Below are positions 10,251 through 20,425 of a DNA stretch of 25,957 bases, piece by piece. The notes under the pieces are model-generated. The model worked only from the letters and a program-made list of their open reading frames with translations, searched no databases and was not told the DNA's origin. How positions within the stretch are numbered: position 1 is the stretch's first letter; each line of letters begins with the position of its first letter. The stretch is from Mycogone perniciosa. Its lineage: Eukaryota > Ascomycota > Sordariomycetes > Hypocreales > Hypocreaceae. Made by a program: the position numbers and the translations under genes. The stretch is taken from NCBI GenBank assembly GCA_025331125.1, contig JAOALB010000264.1, positions 1 to 25,957 of the forward strand. Reading direction: 5' to 3'.

Positions 10251-11194
10251 TATTAGGAACGACTAAATCAGGAGAAAGTTGAATACGGGATCGTGCCAGT
10301 TTCATCTAGCTGTGGTAGAATCGGGAACCTTCTAAGGTAGGCATGTGCGAACAGGGGCCTAGGTCTTTTATTTCAAGCTTCCAGTGCGAAAACTTTGCTC
10401 CTGAGAACTAAGAATAGAACACCTGTGACGTTCCTGGTCATCCTAATGGTAGGATCAGGGCGTCTACTGAGCAATGGGTTTTTCGTCACGATCCTGTTGA
10501 ACAGGTAGTTCGGTGAAGAATGTGTGTTAATAACTGGCTAGTAGCCAATCTACTGGATATGATGCAGTCTTATATACAAAGGACTTCATAGCCCAGACCT
10601 AGCCATTCCGAGTATGTCTTACCCTCATATATGCTCCCCTGTCAGATCAAAGAATACCCCACTAATACTTCCCCATCCCACCATTTTCTTTGTCCACTGT
10701 CTAATAGGCGACCGGGAGCAGACGTGGACCGCCAGTGGCGCAATCGAACCATGGCTTAAGACTGCTGCTGCTAGAGCTTCCAACAGCCCGCGTCCTTCCT
10801 TACCTTCGGATACGATGCATCTGTGGCTGATTATCAAGCGTGGTGTCGACGAATCGAATTGGAAATCACGCGTGGACTTTGCTGACATCCCTTGCCTCAA
10901 ATCGAGAGAACGACAACACGGTACGCATGCGGAGTCATTAATCTACAGGGGTAGCAATATTGACCGAATGAACCTGGTTGGATACTGGAATTAGGGGAAC
11001 ATCGCACGTCGCTTATTCAGCCAATAATCTCGGATTATCAATTAGCTTTACCAACGCTTACCAGCGACAAAGGAAACAACTGTCAATTTAACTATCCATC
11101 TAGGTGTGGTGCAAGCCGAGCAACAAGTTAATGATAGAAAGACTTCACCAAATGCGATATTCGAGTCCAAGGGAGCTCTGTTCAACAGCCCAAA
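10251..11194. other. Region with no firmly supported gene
   Basis: A 126-codon open frame with an ATG (10614-10994, +) has TATATAC about 40 bases upstream. It has no domain, and an almost equally long frame runs antisense to it. I do not recognise it. The region separates the convergent ends of the STAND-type gene (left) and the TPR-protease gene (right). Confidence 0.4.
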
Positions 11195-14100
11195 CTAATA
11201 TAGAAATAACCTCAGAATGCTTTGCCGAATATACTCCATCTCATCTGGGCGGCAATGCCAACCCTCCCTCCAAAACTCGGTCCATGGTGCAAGGAAGCGG
11301 TATCCATCGGGACCTTTAATAGACATTAATTCTAGTACCTTACGCATTCCATCTCCAGTCCGCAGGCGATTTAGAGCAACCGGCGTCAGGCTCATCATTG
11401 TCTGTGTAACGTAAAGGATGTTTGCCGCAATCGCCGCTGCAATTGGCGCCGCGTAGGATGTTCCTGATTTCAATCCCTGCCTTCCTTGGGCATCAGTAAT
11501 AGGGATCGCGGTGCCGAGAGTCATAAAGTTCTCGTCGTTATCTACCGCAAGAGGACTGATGCCGACATCCTTCCCTTTTCCATCTGACGCATGGATACAA
11601 ATTACATTACGACAGACCGCCGGAAAGCTTCTCGGTCCATGACTACCGTGGTTGGCGGCGGCAGCAAATATGATTTTCGCCCTTGCATTCCATAATGCAT
11701 TCTCGATGTCTTGGAAGGCCCTGATGAGATCTTTATCCTCTGGAGCTGGCAATTTGAGACCAAAAGACATGGTTATAATGTCAACGCCCCACTCTTCGAC
11801 CGCGTAGCTGATTGCCTATATGCTTGGTTAGAGATGGGCAGACACGATTCAGACAAGAGAGCACACACTTTCGCCACGTTGCTGGCCTCCTCCACGTTGA
11901 ACCTATTTCCATTAAATACCTTCGCGACACATATCTCAGCCCATGGAGCAACTCTGAGCAGGAGATCGGTTATATTCGTCCCGTGACCGTCGTTGTCGTG
12001 GACGTCATTTCGGTCACCCACCCAGCTATAGCACCGGTCTTCGTGCAGGAGATTTGAGGCGAAGCCGCCTTGTATTCCGCCATGCTTTTTGTTAATGCCT
12101 GTGTCGAGAACTGCAATTCGAATTGGTGGAACTGAACAAGATGCTGAGTCGCCCAGCCGTTCTGCGTACCACTTGCAGGAATTGTGGAACATTTTCAACT
12201 GATTGAAGAAATCAGCTGTTCCCCTCTTTTTCCTACGGAGACTCTGAATTAGAATTGTTCGCAAAGGCCGATCACTGTACGTACTCTTCATTGTCCTCGT
12301 TCATATCATCGAATAGCTCTATGGTAGCTGGTTGTGTTTCTGGGTAAAGCTGCTTCAGGGTCTTCTCCAGTCCCATTCTGCTCCACAGAGTGTCGGAGTG
12401 GTCAGCACCAAGTGTCTTCTCCCTCCCTTCGGCTGTTTCTCGAAAGACGTTCTCAGCCTCTTCATATTTTCCTTGGTGGTATAGAGATTCTGCTAAATAA
12501 TACTTGCTCCATAGAGTATTAGAATCATTAACACCAAGCGTCTTCTCCCTCCTTTTAACTGTTTCTTGAAAGACGTTCTCGGCCTCGTTATATTTTCCTT
12601 GGTAATATAGACACTCTGCTAGACGGTACTTACTCCATAGAGTGTCAGAATGGTCAGCATCAAGTGTCCTCTCTCTCTTTTTGGCTGTTTTTTGAAAGAT
12701 GTTCTCAGCTTCTTCATATTTTCCTTGGCGGTATAGAGCGCCTGCTAGATGATATTTGCTCCATAGAGTATCAGAATGGTTAGTACCAAGTGTCTTCTCC
12801 CTCCTTTCGGCTGTTTCTCGAAAGAAATTCTCAGCCTCTTCATATTTTCCTTGGCGGTATAGACACTCTGCTAGTTGGTATTTGCTCCACAGAGTGTCAG
12901 AGTGATCGGCACCAAGTGTCTTCTTCCTCTCTTCGGCTGTTTCTCGAAAGAGCTTCTCGGCCTTATTATATTCTCCATGTTTGTACAGTTCCTCTGCCAT
13001 TTGATACTTGAGGTGAAGGTCCTCGGAATGACCCGCGTCTATCATTGTCCTGTCCTTGTGATGCTTATCCAAAGTTGCTTCCAGTCTGTCATATTGAGCA
13101 CGGACTTTCCGCATGTGCTCAATCACAGTGTCTTCCTCCGTAGTGGTCGGCTTCGGTATTGAGTAGACGGTCCAGTCAATTGGTTTTGCCAATTCCGGCG
13201 TGCTACTTGCTTCGGGCGGATGGTTCTCCCTCAGGATCCCATGCTTGTCATTTTCCTTCACCTCGTTTCCCTCAGAAAGTTCATCGTCCAGCGTGCTCCT
13301 CTTTCCAGGAGCTGTGTTACTGCTGGCTGTTTGACTGCTGGAGAAGGCTGTCACATCCCCGACTGCGAGTTTCTCCGTCAACAATCGCGGCGTGAGTAGG
13401 GCCAGAAATTGCAGATGATCGGCGATATGGTTCAGCATCACAGTGTTAGCTATCTTTTGTGTCCCACAATTGCCTGCATTCATATCATCCGTATCGGTTG
13501 TGCGCAGACCCACGCCCTCGCCTGCTGGCTCGGAATCTTTGGTGACGTCAAACTGCCCAGTTTTTTCGCCCTTCTTGCTACTTTCGAATAAAATCTTGGA
13601 TGTCATCTCCCCATAATCAAGCGGAAGTTTTTCCGGTAGTTCGTTGGAGGTTTGCGATGCGGGTACCGCCGTAGGTTTATGGATGCCGGTGGGGGCATCT
13701 CTAGGTCCCTCGAGAGGCAGGTAACATAGGGGACAGATATCCACAAGTTGGCCGGAATTTGGTGTCCATTGAGGGTTTGGAGCTTTTTGTTTATCGCGAT
13801 TCAGGATGCTTAGGCCTCGTAACCAGAAGACGCCATGATCACACTCAGTGTGGGCTATCCATTCAGATCGGCTGGTAAAAGCTGGGGACTCCGAACATGT
13901 GCTCGAAACGCAGGTAAACGGAAGCAAGTCGTCGTTTACGTGATGCCTGCATCATATAAGTTAGCATCGAAAGACAAGGGGTCCTCGCCGGTATACCGCC
14001 ATCAGAGGATCCACTCACCTCCACCACCAGACGTCCTTGAAATCAGCCTTGGAAAAGATCTTTCGGCAAAGAGGACAGGGCTTTCGACCCTCCCCATCTC

Positions 14101-15117
14101 CGAACTGGGGAGGGCTAGGAAACTTCGCTCCGCTTCTGAGAATGGTTGATGTGCTGGCTCGCCTTCGGATTGGCATCTCACCTTCTGCCGGTGGCATGAT
14201 GAGGTGGGATCCGGTATCCGATGGAACAGTCAGAGACATGAACGTGGTACCCATGGAGACCTTGCTCGCTTCGGGCTTTGGGGGAGCCGAAGCTTCGTAC
14301 CTCATTAATCGCTGTTGTTGTGGTGGTTCGATGGCAGGCGAAGGCGTTGGTTTCCATTGCGTCTGCGTGAGGTCGCCACGAGGCTGTCCATCGCGGCGAC
14401 GGTCAGCACGCAGTTTCTTGTCGTGGGATTTCCAGTACAAAAGTCTCGTATATCGCTCCGTCATTGACTTACTCAAATGCTGGCGAACGCTTTCAGAGGC
14501 TTCTGGATAAAGACCGTTGACTGCGAGTATGGATATCGTCTCAAATGACGAAATCTCCGCGAGCTTCTTTGCTCCGAATGCTTTGACTTGGGCATCGAGG
14601 AAGGACGTAGAAGACACTCGAATATAGATTGCGAGTCTGTCAAGCTCGTTTATTGACTTCTGGATACCGCTGAGTTCGACTTTTCGTCGGTCCTGGTCGT
14701 CATCTGAGGATTCATCCGACGCTGCGTCATGGGGGTCGGATGTGGCTAAATTTCTATAAGCGAGTAGTCATGGAACGTCAGTATCTTGACCTTACTGTGA
14801 ATAAGATTCATGTTTAGCATGTCCAAGGCCGAAAGAACGAGGTCGCGATATTGCGAATGACGCTTCAGGCGCAGGTCGAGAGTTGCATTACCCCTAGCGA
14901 AGACGCCAAGATAAGCCGTCCAGTCGACGAACTTGGCCTGAAGTTTCCGTAAAATTTCTGTATATTTCTCCTCTCCCGTTGTTTCCATGCGTTTGAGACT
15001 CTCTGAGAATTTCAACTCGCAAACGGTGGCCACGGTCGCAATGCGCTCATTGTCCTCCTGGCTTGGGGGATGAGTCGTAGCCTCTACAGCCGCTTCATCC
15101 CCGACAGTCGCCATCAT
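11195..15117 (-). CDS. Zinc-finger / TPR / subtilisin-like (S8) serine protease fusion
   Basis: Five exons join in frame: 15117-14796, 14745-14019, 13946-12285, 12232-11869 and 11815-11195 (3,696 bases, 1,231 residues). Donors include GTAAGG, GTGAGT, GTACGT and GTGTGT; introns are 50-72 bases. Residues 1-350 form the helical N-terminal region seen in many fungal C2H2 proteins. Finger 1 uses C331/C334 and H351/H352. Finger 2 uses C362/C367 and H382/H387. Finger 3 is probably C422/C425 and H524/H528, split by a linker. Five 42-residue kinesin-light-chain-type TPRs and a partial sixth span about 655-890. The S8 domain follows from about 941, with D947 (VLDTG), H987 (DGHGT), oxyanion N1080 and S1145 (SGTSYAAP), all present. 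There is no signal peptide, so a cytosolic protease is likely. The plan resembles an NLR without its nucleotide-binding domain: repeats as sensor, protease as effector. It is divergent from the second S8 gene. By analogy with HET-Q2, the adjacent gasdermin is the inferred substrate. Confidence 0.88.
12341..13036 (-). repeat. 126-bp tandem repeat array encoding TPR units
   Basis: Five full units (12407-13036) and a partial sixth (12341-12406) lie within exon 3 of the TPR-protease gene. Each encodes one 42-residue TPR starting around HSDTLWSKY and ending around REKTL. Inner units are very similar at the DNA level, including third positions, while the unit at the high-coordinate end is more diverged. 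This pattern suggests recent duplication or exchange between units, as described for repeat domains of fungal NLR-type incompatibility genes. Confidence 0.9.
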
Positions 15118-15821
15118 CGGTCGCTCAGGGATCGACTTACTTAAGCGTCTGGCAAGATTGGATGCCAGATCTCACGCGGTAGCGAACGTCAACAGGCTGT
15201 CCTAATCCGCTCGTCGGATGGTTCGTAAAGAGGACGGTTGAATGCTCCCTGGACAGACAACCCGCTCTGGGACTGGATCATGCCCCACCGCAGCTGAGTT
15301 CCGTGTCTGAGGCGTAACCTAGAACGCTAGCTTTGCGATAAAAGACAAACTAGCTCAGAAGTATATTAATAAGACTCGAGTATCAGTACCCCCGCACATG
15401 ACGTGAATTTGACACTTGTCGAGACGCTTCGCGATCAATTCGTAAACGGTACTTCGCTACTAATACTTTTTATTACGCCGCCGGTACAACCATCAGAGGC
15501 CCCAAATTGTGGCCCTTCCCGTCATGAGACGGATTCGAGGGTGTAGTGGAGGGATGTGAGCCCAAGCAATGTTCCATGAAGCTTCATTCCCTGTTCTCTG
15601 GTTAGGAACTGGAGTTTAATTCTTCGGTCCTTTACGTTTGCCTTTGCGGCGCGATCATTCACCCATCAGTCCCATCCCGAGAGTCACGAATTCCGGCGAA
15701 TTTATGCTCAAGCTTGACCACGGTCTCGCCCTCTAGACCCGAGCCAGTTCCCGACGACAATCGGATCAGGCCATAGGGAAAATCGCGAATCTTGATACCC
15801 ATCATCTGAGCTGATCTACCT
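15118..15821. promoter_or_regulatory. Shared intergenic region of two divergent protease genes
   Basis: These 704 bases separate the start codons of the two S8 protease genes, which point away from each other, so the promoters share or abut this space. I see no strong TATA box. An antisense open stretch (15659 up to about 15998) overlaps the right half but does not make a consistent gene model. Co-regulation is inferred from the geometry only. Confidence 0.5.
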
Positions 15822-18800
15822 ATGTCTTCGAGCCAAGTGAGGCCTGGAAGAGAAAGGACGCGGTTAGCAGTTAGCCCAGGCGACCACCCACCCCAACATC
15901 TTGACCAGCGCATGTCGCCAGAAGTTCGGGCCCCCAACGGAGGCATAGGCGATACCATCGAGTGGAAGTTGATCTATGGGCTGCGCAAGGGGTGCCATCG
16001 TTTAGGACGAGCCCGTCGGTTTCTTGTAGACGGCGTCCACACTACCCGAACACTTGAGCTCCAGAATGCCCTCAGCAACCTCAACATCCAGATTCACATG
16101 GCATTTACAACTCTGCGACTTGAACTGTTACTTCATCTGGAGTCAGAACTGGAAGAAGGCGCGTCCCAGCCAAGCTCGGAATTGGAATCAAAGGACGAGT
16201 CTCACCAAGGCGGCGCTGACCTAGACCGAGATGATGAACTTTCGCAATCGAGCGTGACATCGCACCGCATCGCTCCGTCCGAGAAGCCCTTCGATATACC
16301 GGGTCGTTCGCCCTCTCCGCCATACAACCAAGGAAAGTTGCTTCTCCGGGGCTTGTGTTCCCTTCTCGAAGCGCGGGTTAATCCCCTTCTGATCCCCGTC
16401 GAGCCGGGGGATAGCGACGGAGCTTCAAGCTATCCAAGACTCGCGCGCCTCATTAGATATGTTCAATCACTACCAAACCCCACCGAACATCTGAAATTTA
16501 TTCCAAACCGGGGACTTGGACCGACATCCTTCCTCTTCAACGTTTCGGAAGACGTCGCGACCGCGAATGCTTTCGTCGCGTTCTGTGATTCGGCACAAAG
16601 CTCGCCTCGTGGAAATACCCGAAAGCGAATGCTAGCAGAAGTCGGGTCTATGGCGGATCACTTCTTGGATTTGAACAACTTCGTCAATAGCCTCCTGATT
16701 TCGATCGGATCTCTCGACACCCTCATTGCGCCGCAGAATCGGAGTTCCACCTCCACTAGGACGTTCGCCTCGTTCGTCTTGCTCCAGAAGTTTCGGCAGC
16801 AAACGGCCGCTGCCTGCCGTGCTATATTTTCACAGTTTGGATTATGCGCTAACCGCGAACACAGGAAGCACAAGGTTTTTCTGCAATTGCCTAGATGGGA
16901 GGACGTTTTGGACTCCCGCTTGGCTGACACAACATGGAATCTGCCGGTCCAGCTTTTCTTCACTACGTGCCCACCAAACGATTGGCAGCCTGCAAGCATG
17001 TATTTTCTTCGGTGAGTTGGGTTTTTGCATAGCGTATATGGTACCAGACGCCTAAGTTCAGCTATCACAACCAACAGGTCGGAACACACCGATGCATACG
17101 AAAAGCGAAAGCTTTGCATGGCCCTGAGTAGTGCCAATAATGATGACAGGGACCTTGAGTTTTACGTCTCAGAAGATTCTGAAAGTACTGGTCCCGACGG
17201 AATACCAATTCATATCCCCATTAATCCACAGAGAGGTCGGAGATACGGGAACAGCTACCTAGACGACAGCAACAGCCTCTGGACTCTGATCGAGCAGGGC
17301 TACTTTGCAAAGGAACCTACCATTGATTTGTTGTACAACACTAGCGGCAATGGTGCTATCTTAGGAATCGACCAGCGTAAGGCCCTAGCTGTCAAGCTTG
17401 TTCTCGGTTTGATGTTGTCCATGGATTCCTGTCACATCATCGACACCTGGGATCCACACCATATTCACTTCTTGCAGCCTGTGGATACTGACTACACGCC
17501 ATTTGTCCCTATCTACGGAAATATGGACACTTCAAGCCGCCAGCACTATCAGTCGCTTGCTAAATTGTACATCTCTGGCGATCTTGGGGATGACGGCGAC
17601 CCGAAACCCCTGCCGCCGTTTTCTCTGTTGGCTAAGGCTTTATTGCAGATTGCGCGTGGAGCGCGTCTTGAGAACCTTGAATTTTCTCAAGAGTCGGAAA
17701 GCGCTTTCCGTGCGTCATGGAAGAAGCTCCGAAGATTGGTTGACAACTGTATCCTCATGGTGACCTGCGAAAAGGAAGTGGACCTAGAGGTGTTGCCCTT
17801 TCTATATGCAGCCCAGAGCTGCTTGGATTTCCATACGCGGTACCAGGTGCGCGCTAAGTCACTGCGGTCAAACCACAGCCTGGAGATTGCGTGGCAGTTG
17901 ATGTTCGACGACATCCTCGCTAAGATTGACAGCAGTTTGACTTTGGGGGAAATGGTTCAGCCTAGCCCCGGTGCTCTCACCAAGGAGGGGCCTGTGCCCG
18001 TCACGTACCAAACAATGGCTGGAGAATCCTCCCCTTTAGTCACTACTGACGTCGCCGAGACTCTGAAAAAGGAGCTTTCCATCCGCTCTCAGCCCATGGT
18101 TGCGTTATTTGACGAGGAACCGGGCGCACCGACCACGTAAGAACTTTTCCCCAAAGACTCTCACTGTCATTGAAACTAGCATGGGAGCGCTAACATGACC
18201 TCACATATCGTAGAACCCAAAGTGCTGACAAGTTCTTCGTGATGCTTGATGAATTCCACAACTCATATTCCCGCTTTGTCACGGATCGTGACACTCACTC
18301 AGGGGTAAAATTGCCACGACGGATTCGCATAGCAGTTCTGGATACCGGAATCGATTTCGCACACCCAGGGATTACGGAAGCGAAGGCCATGGGACGCGTG
18401 AAGGAGGAATGGTGCTACAGCTGGGTTGGCACTGATGTAAAAGATGAGGATGACAGTTTACACGGAACAAACTGCGCATACCTCCTCCATAAAGTGGCGC
18501 CTGAGGCAGAGATATACATCGAGAAAGTGTTTGGGCATAACAGCTTCAGGAGCTACCAAGCCGAGAACATAGCCAAGGTGAGACATTTCATGAACTGTGG
18601 CGAGATCGGATCTGCAGGTGCAAGAAGCTGAGGACTGAATTGGGAAATGACTATTCATCGATCATAAGGCTAACCTGTGCAATATATCAGGCCATCAAAG
18701 ACGCAGCGGAGAGATGGGACGTGGATATTATATCTATGTCGTTCGGGCTGAGGCCCCCAGCACCTCGAACGGACGGAGACAAGGCCCAAGAACGGTTGGC

Positions 18801-19386
18801 CTTAGAGAACTTCAAAGACCTTGTCGAGGATATCGAAACCGCGATCCGAGCTGCTTCGGCCCAGCCACGGATCATGTTTGCGGCCGCGTCCAACAATGGC
18901 AAGAATGAGAAGCGTGCGTTCCCGGCGAAATATGACCCATGGGTAATATGCATCCATGCCTCGGACGGGAACGGCACTGATGGCGGCATCAATCCCCCAA
19001 CGGAGAGCGGCGCTGCTAACTTCATGACGCTCGGCATGGGCGTGGAGTTGATGGAGAGGCAATGGGACTTTAAAGGAGGGAGATGGGCAGCGAGCTACCA
19101 TAAGGTACGTCGGTCTGGTACATCATTCGCAACACCGATTGCCGCCGGTATTGCAGCCACAGTCCTGGATCTCGCTGCCCGGGTGAGGGAGATTGATGAC
19201 CGGGTAAGGAGGAAGCTGAAAAGGTCTGAGGAAATGACAAAGATGTTGAGGCTCATGTCAATTCCAAAATCCGGCGATCATTATAACTTTTTGGCACCGT
19301 GGAATCACTGGGAGAAGCACTGGCAGGCAAACGACATCAAATCTCGAATCGCTTGGGACTTAATTAACAATCTATTTAGCGCATAG
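15822..19386 (+). CDS. DUF7580-like / subtilisin-like (S8) serine protease fusion
   Basis: Four exons join in frame: 15822-17011, 17078-18136, 18214-18577 and 18691-19386 (3,309 bases, 1,102 residues). Introns use GTGAGT, GTAAGA and GTGAGA donors; CTAAC branches are visible in the last two. The start is the first in-frame ATG; an alternative lies at 15912. Residues 1-300 include a charged acidic linker and no known domain. About 300-720 resembles the fungal region named DUF7580, including the stretch around GNGAILGIDQRKALAVKLVL. The S8 domain follows from about 785 with D793 (VLDTG), H833 (LHGT), oxyanion N (AAASNN, about 939-940) and S1016 (SGTSFATP), all present. There is no signal peptide or propeptide, so it probably acts inside the cell. 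Its last two introns flank the same part of the S8 domain as in the divergent partner. Its stop lies 184 bases from the gasdermin stop, tail to tail. The DUF7580 assignment is from memory. Confidence 0.88.
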
Positions 19387-19570
19387 GGGTTCCGAAGGTT
19401 ACACTGCAGCGAGGACTAGCGACGTGGGATAAAACATGTCTGGATTGCTCAACTCTACCCGAAATGGTTTGATCAAGAACACCCCGACATTCTAGCATCA
19501 AGCAACTTCCGTTTCTTGACGTGCCTCATACCTCGTGCCTCTCCACAGATCCAGGCTGACCATAACACAG
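19387..19570. terminator. Convergent 3' intergenic region
   Basis: Only 184 bases separate the stops of the S8 protease gene (+) and the gasdermin-like gene (-), so their 3' untranslated regions probably overlap or abut. No canonical AATAAA is seen on either strand. Fungal poly(A) signals are weak, so this says little. Confidence 0.35.
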
Positions 19571-20425
19571 TCAGGGGAAAACCCAAGTGACGGGGTTTGC
19601 TTCTCTTAGCTGGGTCTCATCCAGATTATTTTGTCCCGTTGCGCTATCGACTTCATCGTCGACAAACTTTAGGCCGTCTAATACGTCCATCTCCTTTCCC
19701 TTGGGGTCGTCGAGCGTTGCCCCAACAATGTCGTGAGCTTCGTGTCTGGTGCCCTCCTTGTCCCACCAGATCTTTCGCACGCGAATACCAAGGATGAATG
19801 GTGTCGAGCCATCGAAACTCGAGGAAAGGCTCTCTTCAATCTTGTTGGCCCCGCTCGCGCCGCTAGTGGTGCCCGAGTTTGGGTCCGTCGCAGCGGCCTT
19901 GGCGCTGACCTTGGTCTTCTTGGACTGGATCTTGGAAAGTTTGGCTCCCTCGGTCCACATCAGCCCGGTGATGAGGTAGACGGGCTTCTTGAGCTTGGCG
20001 TTCCTGAGATGGAAGGCAACGCCATCGACCCCGAGGGCCTGCGTCATATATTCGGGCGTAGGGGTGAAGTATCGAACAAGCAGCTTCTCGACCGTCAGGG
20101 TCTCGTCGTTTTCGCGGCTACGCAGGAAGGAGAACGCGGCGCCCAAGCCATCCCAGCTGAAGATCTTGGCCCAGATGCTGCCCTTGAGGCCCCGGAGCTC
20201 CTTCAAGCTGCGGCTGAAGCCCGTCTTCTCCTGCGGTTTATCTCTGGGCCAGAGCTGCGATTCGGGGACGAGGACTGCTGCGTTGATGTTCAGCGGAGCC
20301 AGGACGCCGTCGATATCGAGAGCTCGGAGGACAGAGCCAAGCTGCAGGTGGCCATTGGGCGGCGGGGCGATGCTGAAGTCGGGGCAGAGGTGGAAGGAAG
20401 GCTTGGGACTAACGGAACCAGCCAT
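19571..20425 (-). CDS. Fungal gasdermin-like pore-forming cell-death protein (RCD-1/HET-Q1 type)
   Basis: This is a single uninterrupted frame of 284 residues from the ATG at 20425 to TGA at 19571, close to the roughly 250-300 residues usual for fungal gasdermins. It starts with a short tail and DFSIAPPPNGHLQLGSVL (16-33), a typical opening. The best landmark is KKPVYLITGLMWTEGAKLS (146-164), then a Gly/Ser/Ala/Thr-rich loop (about 174-195), then TPFILGIRVRKIWW (208-221). This matches the hairpin-loop-hairpin pattern of the pore-forming domain. Residues about 222-284 form an acidic tail, which in HET-Q1 is the part removed by protease. In this family the N-terminal part inserts into the plasma membrane after activation and kills the cell. 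It lies tail to tail with a DUF7580-like S8 protease gene, the arrangement expected for a protease-gasdermin pair. No frameshift or stop is seen. The call comes from remembered family patterns, so a profile search should confirm it. Confidence 0.78.
   Translation of the reverse strand: MAGSVSPKPSFHLCPDFSIAPPPNGHLQLGSVLRALDIDGVLAPLNINAAVLVPESQLWPRDKPQEKTGFSRSLKELRGLKGSIWAKIFSWDGLGAAFSFLRSRENDETLTVEKLLVRYFTPTPEYMTQALGVDGVAFHLRNAKLKKPVYLITGLMWTEGAKLSKIQSKKTKVSAKAAATDPNSGTTSGASGANKIEESLSSSFDGSTPFILGIRVRKIWWDKEGTRHEAHDIVGATLDDPKGKEMDVLDGLKFVDDEVDSATGQNNLDETQLREANPVTWVFP

Noticed and set aside
10614..10994. A 126-codon ATG frame with a TATATAC motif upstream.
   Set aside because: There is no domain, the TATA-to-ATG spacing is short, and a frame of similar length lies antisense. 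Kept only as a note in the gap entry.
15659..15998. A minus-strand gene with an ATG at 15998, an intron-like stretch (two CTAAC motifs and TCTCTTCCAG) and a last exon ending at 15659.
   Set aside because: The reading-frame phases on the two sides of the intron-like stretch do not match for any visible donor. It also overlaps the better-supported 5' end of the DUF7580-like protease gene. No family was recognised.
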